64,000 nucleotides of DNA from Hippasteria phrygiana (taxonomy: Eukaryota > Echinodermata > Asteroidea > Valvatida > Goniasteridae): the NCBI GenBank assembly GCA_037893225.1, contig JAZGUH010000770.1, forward strand, positions 434,001 through 498,000, read 5' to 3'. The notes below the pieces were generated by a model, which made no database searches, was not told where the DNA came from, and was given only the letters and a program-made list of their open reading frames with translations. The translations under genes and the position numbers were made by a program. Below are positions 57,618 through 64,000 of the stretch, piece by piece; within the stretch, counting starts at the first letter, position 1, and every line of letters starts with the position of its first letter.

Positions 57618-58884
57618 GTTACGACCAGTAATGTAACAATCTAATGTAATAACTTTTGCCCGTAATGTAATAAATGTCGACTAGATTTTCTAGTATTTTG
57701 GAACATTTTGAGGGACTTAGTTTGTTTGCGAGTTTTTAAGGAGAATGCTGCGTGCACCGAGAGGTGTAAAAATAGGGAGTAGAGGCTGGGATTGGCATGG
57801 TGTAAAGGGATGATTCTTGATGGTTTGTCAAGGTATATAGGATTCAATATTATCCTTTCATGTATGTACACATCACTACCAACACCGCACTTTCCTGACT
57901 TCCTTCACGACACATCCCCTTACCAACTTCCCAACACGACCACAACCGGGAGGCATGGCTATTTTCAAGGGGGAGAAATTCGACTTTGTTAAATAGGTCC
58001 ATGCTATAGTAACGCATATCTGCACACTACATATGGCGACACCCCCCCCCCCCCCCCCCCCCCCAAAAAAAACCCAAACAAATTTCCAATTTTTCAGAGG
58101 GGGGCGGGGGAAAGAGGGGGGAAAGAGTTCCCAGTCAACATAAACGCGCGAACGCAACCACCACCACCGCACACACGCGCACACACACAGTCATGTAAAC
58201 GGGTGCATTCGTGGACCTCCCATTGTTCCTCTTTTGTTTATACTCTAACTTTTTCGGAAGACCTCCTATTGGTTTTGTACACGATTTTCAATCGTGGACG
58301 TTCGGTCAAACGTGGACCCCTTTGTCTACGCCCGAATTCTTTTGTCCTAGGTCCACGATTGCCGGCATATACAAACTCACACACACACACACACACACAT
58401 ATTTCACTCATTGTTTGTCCTTTTCTATCCTCTTACTCCCGATACGAAATTAGTCCTTACCTGCCATACACATCGGCAAATTAAATACAGAGGGCGCTCT
58501 TTCAAGCGATGACTTCACCATACCTACTTCACATTTGCACAATCCTTCTCAGCATAGGAATAATTGCATTGTAAATAATGCCCTCTTTTGTCAAGTTACT
58601 GTCAACGTATTTACATGTACGACAGCTGTATAATAGCAGGATCGGCACCCGTAAAAACTCGCAAAAAAATTAAGTCCCTGAAAATGTTCCAAAATATTCT
58701 AGAAAATCTGTGATTGTTACATTACTGGTCCATTTTTAATACATTACTAGTCGGTTGTTGGTTATTACATTACTGGTCGATTTTTATTACATTACGGGCA
58801 AAAGTTATTACATTATTGGTCAATGTTACATTGCTAGTAAATTGTTATTACATTACTGGTCGGTCTTACATTACTGGTCGTAAC
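57618..58884. mobile_element. Element with ATTACATTACTGGTCG subterminal repeats
   Basis: Ends GTTACGACCAGTAATGTAA and TTACATTACTGGTCGTAAC are exact inverted repeats. Further units TTACATTACTGGTC occur about eight times in 58715-58884 and about three times at the left. AAAATGTTCCAAAATATTCTAG near 58685 mirrors the left side. A C run (58028-58064) and a CA repeat (58378-58400) lie inside. Non-coding. Confidence 0.8.
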
Positions 58885-59273
58885 ACCCAAACGGGGCACA
58901 CCCAAAATGCGAGCGCGACGCGCGAAGCCTTACGCCGTGGGGTCCACAAGGGCTTTGAATTCTGGATGCTCCGTGGTGCAATCTGATCTGAGGCGATTCC
59001 TGATGGCCACTTCACCGGACTTCTTTTTAGCAAACGTGAAGATTATATAGAGAATATATATATCCTTATTTTAGCCATTATTTTTAGCCATTATTTTAGC
59101 CATGTCATGGCTACAAAGAACTAAGTTTCTCCCTTCCAATTTGTTTTTTCTCGATTAATTTGCATTTGTTGCCCTTCATTTTTAATTGGGATCGCGACTA
59201 CATGTAAGTCCTTACGGCGTGGGGTCTGGGGCCCGCTTAAGGGCCCCGGCAAATTTTGTATTTTGGATGCTCC

Positions 59274-59482
59274 CAGGGGCGGATCCAGGATTTTTTTGCA
59301 GGGGGGGGGGGTTCTGAAATTTGCCAGAAAGGTGACTCCCAAAATGTGTCGTCTGCGAACAAAATTTACAAGAGGGGGGGGGGGGGGGGGGGGGGGTGGG
59401 GGAGGACTGACACACATTAATCCTCTTTGTTTTGTTCTCACCCATACGCAAAATAAGACCTGTATTTGCAAGGCGTAGCCTG
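59274..59482 (+). mobile_element. Poly-G MITE, CAGGGGCGGATCC family, with GCTCC duplication
   Basis: The empty site in unit 3 (GGATGCTCCGTGG) shows that GCTCC is duplicated at 59269-59273 and 59483-59487. Starts CAGGGGCGGATCCAGG, ends GGCGTAGCCTG, with G runs at 59291-59311 and 59373-59403. Same family as 34697-34929. Confidence 0.85.
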
Positions 59483-59553
59483 GCTCCGTGGTGCAATCTG
59501 AGGCGATTCCTGACCACATTCACCTGACTTTTTTTAGCAAAAGTTGTTAAGAT

Positions 59554-60013
59554 CAGCGGCGGCGATTTCTCGTCAAGGTTGGGGGGGGGGGGGCGGAGAA
59601 AAACGCACAACCAATAACAACTTTGACGCGCTAGTTGTGCAATGACGTCACCCTTATTGTATTTGTTATCAACCACGTACGAAGTACTTTATACTTACCT
59701 CTTAAATTACAAACAACAAATATTGGAGATTACATTTGCATCCTTGACCAATACTGTTTCGGAAGAACGCACAATCAGTTTAACTGTTATTAGAGAGATC
59801 ATGTAATCGGACATTTTTGAAAATGTGTGCTGATGTTTGTGTTTTGGTGCACACTGGTGCATGTACAAATTCAATGACCCATGGCAAAATATTGGGGGGG
59901 GGGGGGGGGGGGGGACACTGCCATAGCCGTACCCTCCACAACAAATATTGGGGGGGGGGGGAGATGTCTCCGCTCCCCCCTCCGCTCCCCCCTCCCCGGG
60001 ATCGCCGCCCATG
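59554..60013. mobile_element. hAT-like MITE with ~8-bp duplication
   Basis: Ends CAGCGGCGGCGAT and ATCGCCGCCCATG. GTTAAGAT flanks left (59546-59553) and GTTAAGAC right (60016-60023), while unit 3 has this once. An 8-bp duplication and a CAGNGGCGG start fit hAT. Several G runs inside. Confidence 0.75.
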
Positions 60014-61640
60014 CAGTTAAGACTATATGGAGAATATATGTATCATTATTTTAGCTATTATTTTTAGCCATTAGCTTATTTTAGCCATGTCATGACTACA
60101 AAAAACTAAGTTTGTCCCTCCCCCAATTTGGGCGTTTAATTTTAATTTTTTGCCCTTCATTTTTAATTGGGATCGCAAAGCCCTTAGGGCGTGGAGTCCG
60201 GCATAAAGGCCCCAGAAAATGTTTGATTCTGGATGCTCCGTGGTGCAATCTGAGGCGTTTCTTGGCCACTTTCACCTGACTTTTTTAGCAAAAGTTGTTA
60301 AGATTATATGGAGAATATATATATCATTATTTTAGTCATCATTTTGAGCCATTATTTTAGCCATGTTTGTGCACCAATTTCAACGATCAAAAAGTAGTAC
60401 ATGGTTTCATTACTGGACATGAACAAATATGACACTGAATATTATTTTTATTGAAAAAAATGTGTGCGTTTAGGCCACTCAAAAAGGATTTGGGCACATT
60501 TATTATGTCATTCAGTGATCAATTGTTTCCTGCTGGTTGTGGCCATTTAACATGTAATAAACTCCCCCAAAGGGGATTAAATGTTGAGATGGAGAGAGTT
60601 GAAATATTCCGGTTTTTCTCTTAAAAGAGGGTTTCAGTTCTATGACATGATTCATAATCTTTTTTCTTCTTATTGCATTTTTCAGTATAGTTTTTTGTAT
60701 GCAAAAAAGTAGACACAGTAGATGTTTAATATCGGCGCCGGTATTTTTTCATCGAGGTTGCGCTCCCTTCCCCTCTTTTTTTGGACTCGATTTACCAGGG
60801 GGAACGTATCCCCGCGGCGCCCCCTTTTTCTTCGGACCTGCGCCTGCAAATAAATAGTGACCTGAAGCCGGGGCCCGCTGTAACGCGTGCCTGGAATGCT
60901 ATGCGAAACAAAGGTTTCTTTTTTTAATGTCACGTTTGTCACCCAACCAAAGACAGTATGTGGAAACATAAGAAACTTAAACGTTACTGCTTAAAGCGTA
61001 TTGGGGTGGCACTGTCAATACGCTCCAAAAGTTTATTTTGGGGTGGCAACTGCCAACCCCTGTTCCGCCGCCCTTGCTGAATAGTATGATTCCCAGGTTG
61101 AACCCAACCAGACTGATTGTTCTCTAGATATAGGACTTTTAAAAAGCACCTGTAACATGACATATCGCCCTGATGACGTCATCGGAACGGCACTTGTTAC
61201 AGCAAACATTTGCAACGTGGTCTTGGTCTGTGCCAAGTTTGGAATTAGTCGCCACCGCAGTAAATGCTTCCAATTTTGGTCGCCGGATTAGTATATAACA
61301 CCTTTCCTACCTGCAGACTATTAGTTAGACCCAATCGCACCTGCGGTTCTGTAGATAAAGGACCTTAAAATATGTACTTTTAAGATGACGTCACTCTTTG
61401 AGACACGAATTCACTATTGGGTCTTTACCGAAGTTTTATGGTAATATGACTGTTTTGTCAAAAGTGCAGGCCGGGAAAAATGTACAGAATCTATGAGAAT
61501 TTGGTGACATAATGACGTCATCATTACGCCACCTCATTTTTCATCTATCACGCATAATAATTGCCTCCAAAAGCTACCAGTTTTGTCAAAAATCCTGATA
61601 TGACTAAAATCCAAAGGTTTACAATAGACACAAACAGACA

Positions 61641-62530
61641 CAAAAGTATGCTACCCTCCAATAATTTTAACCAAGTGAATAATGCTCATTTAATATTTCA
61701 TTTTGATTACTGAATTTATAAAACAAATTCCTCATTGGTTACGACCATCATCTTTAATACTTTTATGAAAGTCTCAAATTTACAGGTATGATAATATTTA
61801 TCATCAGGGTTTTAGACAGCATTTGAAAACAGTGTGGCAATCCGCTGTAAATAAAAAAAATTGTCCACATTTCTGAGCTGTAATAATTTTACATGCAAAT
61901 TACAAAAAAAGGTGTCCGAGGTGTCCAAACGGTCCAAACATCTAAACACGGTGTCCAGAAGACACTCAGACAGCCCCGTGACTAAAGCCGTGGTTATCAT
62001 GCTATTTTTGTACAGGTTTTGCCTGCCAGTCATGTACTGTAAATTTGCCAGGAAAAAAGGGAACTTAACACTTAGTCAACTTGTAATGCAGTTTTCCTGC
62101 CAGCCTTGCACTGCAAATTTTGAAAACAAAGAAAGGAAAATTTACAGTCAGTCAATTTCTAATGTGTCAGGTTTAATGTGTTGATGGTACATCCTTGGCA
62201 AATCCAAGTACATGTAGTCTCTGTTATTTGTTTAAAGTTCAGCTTGTTGTTTTCTTGTCTAGATACAGAAACATATTAAGATCCGGGAAAAGTGGAAAGT
62301 GATAATTTCAGAGCCTTATGTTAGAAGACAGCAGTTACTGCAGGCTGTCTTGAATTGGGTGATTTCATAAATATGGGGCCAACTTGCGAAACGCACATTG
62401 CACATTTTAGGCCCTATCACCTTTTATGTTTAAAAGGTTTTTTAATTTGTTATATTTAACGATTTCCTTGAAAATGGTGGTATGTAAGTTCTTTTTAGTA
62501 GGGTAGGAATCATGTACACCATCAAAATAT
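61641..62530. other. Intergenic
   Basis: No gene recognised. A 107-codon ORF at 61861 has no recognisable domain and an unremarkable composition. Confidence 0.4.
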
Positions 62531-62544
62531 CTTCATTCATGGAA

Positions 62545-63125
62545 AATTAAGGGTTTCACGTGTAAAAGGGGACACCGAAATGTTTTAAATCACATTAGAA
62601 CACCCTAGAATATGTTTTGTGCCATTTTTGGTCAATTTTACGATAAACAACTCTATTGATTAGTCAATCGGTGGCTCTGTCTCATTTTGGGGGGACAAAA
62701 ACAAAGTTTCACGTGTAAAGAAATTAGGGGGGGGGACACCAAAGTTGTATTGCCTGATATTTCAAATTCTGAAACAAGTTGTCAACATTTTACATAATGC
62801 ATGTTAAAAACCCCCATCCAGATTAACTTTTAGCTAGAAAAATGCACAAATTAGGCATGGCAAATATTTTCAATTTAAGCACAAAGTTTCACAAGGTAAA
62901 CATTTGGGGGGACACCAAAGGGGTCTGTTAAAATTTAGAATGACCGTATTTTTCTTGCTTCCTTAAATTCTCTGATGTACAAACTTGCAAATTCTTTAAA
63001 ACAAAGAAGAAGCTTAAACTAGCCATCAAAATTGAATAGATATAGTAGTTAATATGGAGGATACGCTCAATAGTATTGTTCACCGTGTAAACAACTAAAC
63101 ATTTTTAGGGGACACCAAAATTTAC
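62545..63125 (+). repeat. Four spaced copies of TTTCACGTGTAAA..GGGGACACCAAA
   Basis: The motif occurs near 62552, 62707, 62889 and 63078, each time TTCAC-GTGTAAA or AGGTAAA followed 10-25 bp later by GGGGACACCRAA. Spacing is about 155-190 bp and the intervening sequence is AT-rich and diverged. Confidence 0.7.
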
Positions 63126-63643
63126 ATAGGAAACCCATTTTTGCCAAAACTCTCATGTTAAGAAAATATAGAATTATTTATGAAATGTGAGTTTTACTTT
63201 CAACATTGAAGTGTTATCAATCATTTTAGTTTATACATAATCAAGTCAACCCTTTAAAAAGAAGGGAAAATCACACTTTTAAATGCTTGTTTCAATGTCG
63301 CAACTTTTAGACTAAAAAGTAATAATTTTTGGTTATTTTGAACTAAAATTAGGACAATGCATTGTCATGATAAAAATATTGTTGGTTTTATTTAGTGCAC
63401 ACTGATGTTAGTTACACAAACACACAGAAATGAATATGTGAACTAACCATGCATACAAAATCCACCAAGAAAGTATAGGAATGTACATTTTTACCACTGG
63501 CCCCCTGGGTGATCCGTACATAGTACGGAATCACCCAATTACAAGTATCCATGTAGCTGTCTCTAAATCTTGCACATGGGCCTGTATGGTGCAGTAGGAT
63601 GCAGAGATTTGAGCTCAATTCTGCTTGCTCCACTTACCATATA

Positions 63644-63783
63644 AAGACTTTAGGCGCAAAAGCCGCTGAACGCCACTTCCCAGAAAAAGGAGATAACGAT
63701 ATCAAGTAAAAGCGCTTTCACTTGATATCGTTATCTCATTTTTCTGGGAAGTAGCGTTTAGAGGCTTTTGCGCATGAAGTCTT
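63644..63783. mobile_element. 140-bp nearly perfect palindrome
   Basis: AAGACTTTAGGCGCAAAAGC pairs with GCTTTTGCGCATGAAGTCTT. Pairing continues through AGATAACGATATCAAGT to a centre AAAGCGCTTT with virtually no loop. A few mismatches only. Probably a young palindromic MITE. Confidence 0.85.
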
Positions 63784-64000
63784 CATATCTTCCCTGACAA
63801 GAAGACTATCATCAAATCTAAAATAAAGAACAGTACAAATTGGCTTGTATTGCACTTGTTAATGGCCCTTTGTTACATTTTATTTACTTTCTGCACTAGT
63901 TTTATTTTTTTTTTCTGGGGTTTTGGATGAGCTGGTTGGGTTTATAATTTGTACAGATAGGCCGTACTGAGCTGTGTAAAGTATTAACTTTTCTGAGAAA

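Larger units (their letters stand above)
58925..60367 (+). repeat. Triplicated ~270-bp unit, middle copy carrying two insertions
   Basis: Units begin near 58925, 59208 and 60178. Each contains CTTACGCCGTGGGG-like, GGATGCTCCGTGGTGCAATC, TTTTTAGCAAA, GAGAATATATATATC and several TTTTAGCCATTA words. Units 1 and 2 end TTTTTAATTGGGATCGC. Unit 2 is expanded by elements at 59274-59482 and 59554-60013. Unit 3 is shorter at the right. Confidence 0.85.
57543..61076. mobile_element. 3.5-kb insertion with CAAGGGCGGCGGAA ends
   Basis: Left CAAGGGCGGCGGAA and right TTCCGCCGCCCTTG are exact inverted repeats, followed inward on both sides by a GGGGTGGCA motif. It splits an older repeat, with TGAA flanking left and CTGAA right. 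It contains several further insertions and a triplicated segment; no transposase found. Confidence 0.75.
56776..61640. mobile_element. TGACGTCAT-rich repeat unit interrupted by a 3.5-kb insertion
   Basis: 56776-57542 and 61077-61640 share a theme: TTTCAACCCAATCAGACC..GGTTCTCTAGATA, ATGACGTCAT and TTTTCATCTATA recur at least four times at about 200-bp spacing. The two parts read as one internally repeated element split by the insertion 57543-61076. Function unknown; no coding sequence. Confidence 0.6.

Noticed and set aside
59121..59676. Proline-rich ORFs
   Set aside because: They arise from G/C runs of the poly-G MITEs.

Overview
The window is animal genomic DNA, not microbial. No operon or long intact ORF is present. 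Recognisable proteins are split by GT-AG introns or belong to decayed metazoan transposons, and the rest is AT-rich, repeat-packed intergenic or intronic sequence. Abundant TGTACATG words, phrases of the type CTGCTTAGC..AATTTCATG..GGCCCC, poly-G hAT-like MITEs, and the mixture of Harbinger, hAT, BEL, Ngaro/DIRS, Penelope, L2/CR1-like and THAP sequences suggest a marine deuterostome, most likely an echinoderm. The species is an inference.

Only one confident host gene was found. It is a three-exon gene on the plus strand (43396-50114) encoding a 53-residue microprotein that I identify as STMP1 (short transmembrane mitochondrial protein 1, mitolamban). Its exons code for 5, 18 and 30 residues, so ordinary ORF calling misses it. 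Its introns (4160 and 2397 bp) hold several MITEs, three GGTCTC arrays and a tRNA-derived SINE.

Layout. 0.4-2.4 kb: decayed LINE followed by the 3' end of a hAT transposase. 4.8-5.0 kb: degenerate THAP domain. 5.9-10 kb: PIF/Harbinger remnants (BESS-domain fragment on plus, two-exon DDE transposase pseudogene on minus) around nested palindromic MITEs. 12.86-19.95 kb: a nest of at least four inverted-repeat elements. 17.04 kb: pogo-like MITE with TA target duplication. 22.06-24.46 kb: DNA transposon whose ends carry arrays of a palindromic ATCCGT repeat and whose interior carries a 20-copy 12-bp minisatellite. 25.0-28.4 kb: tyrosine-recombinase retrotransposon relic (RT, RNase H, YR) on minus. 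28.5-30.4 kb: TTAA-flanked element. 31.05-31.58 kb: second YR fragment followed by an SGNH-like domain (Ngaro type). 31.6-33.26 kb: NotI-palindrome tandem repeat and an 11-bp minisatellite inside its own inverted repeats. 33.26-36.15 kb: large inverted repeat containing two copies of a 0.4-kb MITE. 36.9-39.8 kb: BEL/Pao integrase half and putative 3' LTR. 40.39-42.96 kb: third copy of the 0.4-kb MITE, split by a 2.1-kb Mutator-like element with an exact 9-bp duplication and containing an L2/CR1-like LINE end. 43-51 kb: STMP1. 53.6-54.4 kb: mariner relic. 55.2-56.3 kb: Penelope GIY-YIG endonuclease. 56.8-61.6 kb: three-level transposon nest with a triplicated segment. 62.5-63.1 kb: dispersed periodic repeat. 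63.64 kb: nearly loop-free 140-bp palindrome.

Apart from STMP1 the coding sequences do not act together as a pathway. They are fossils of selfish elements, and their nesting order can be read from empty-site comparisons inside the window. Boundaries given for MITEs come from inverted termini and target duplications seen by eye. Family names for non-coding elements are inferences from target-site length and terminal sequence.
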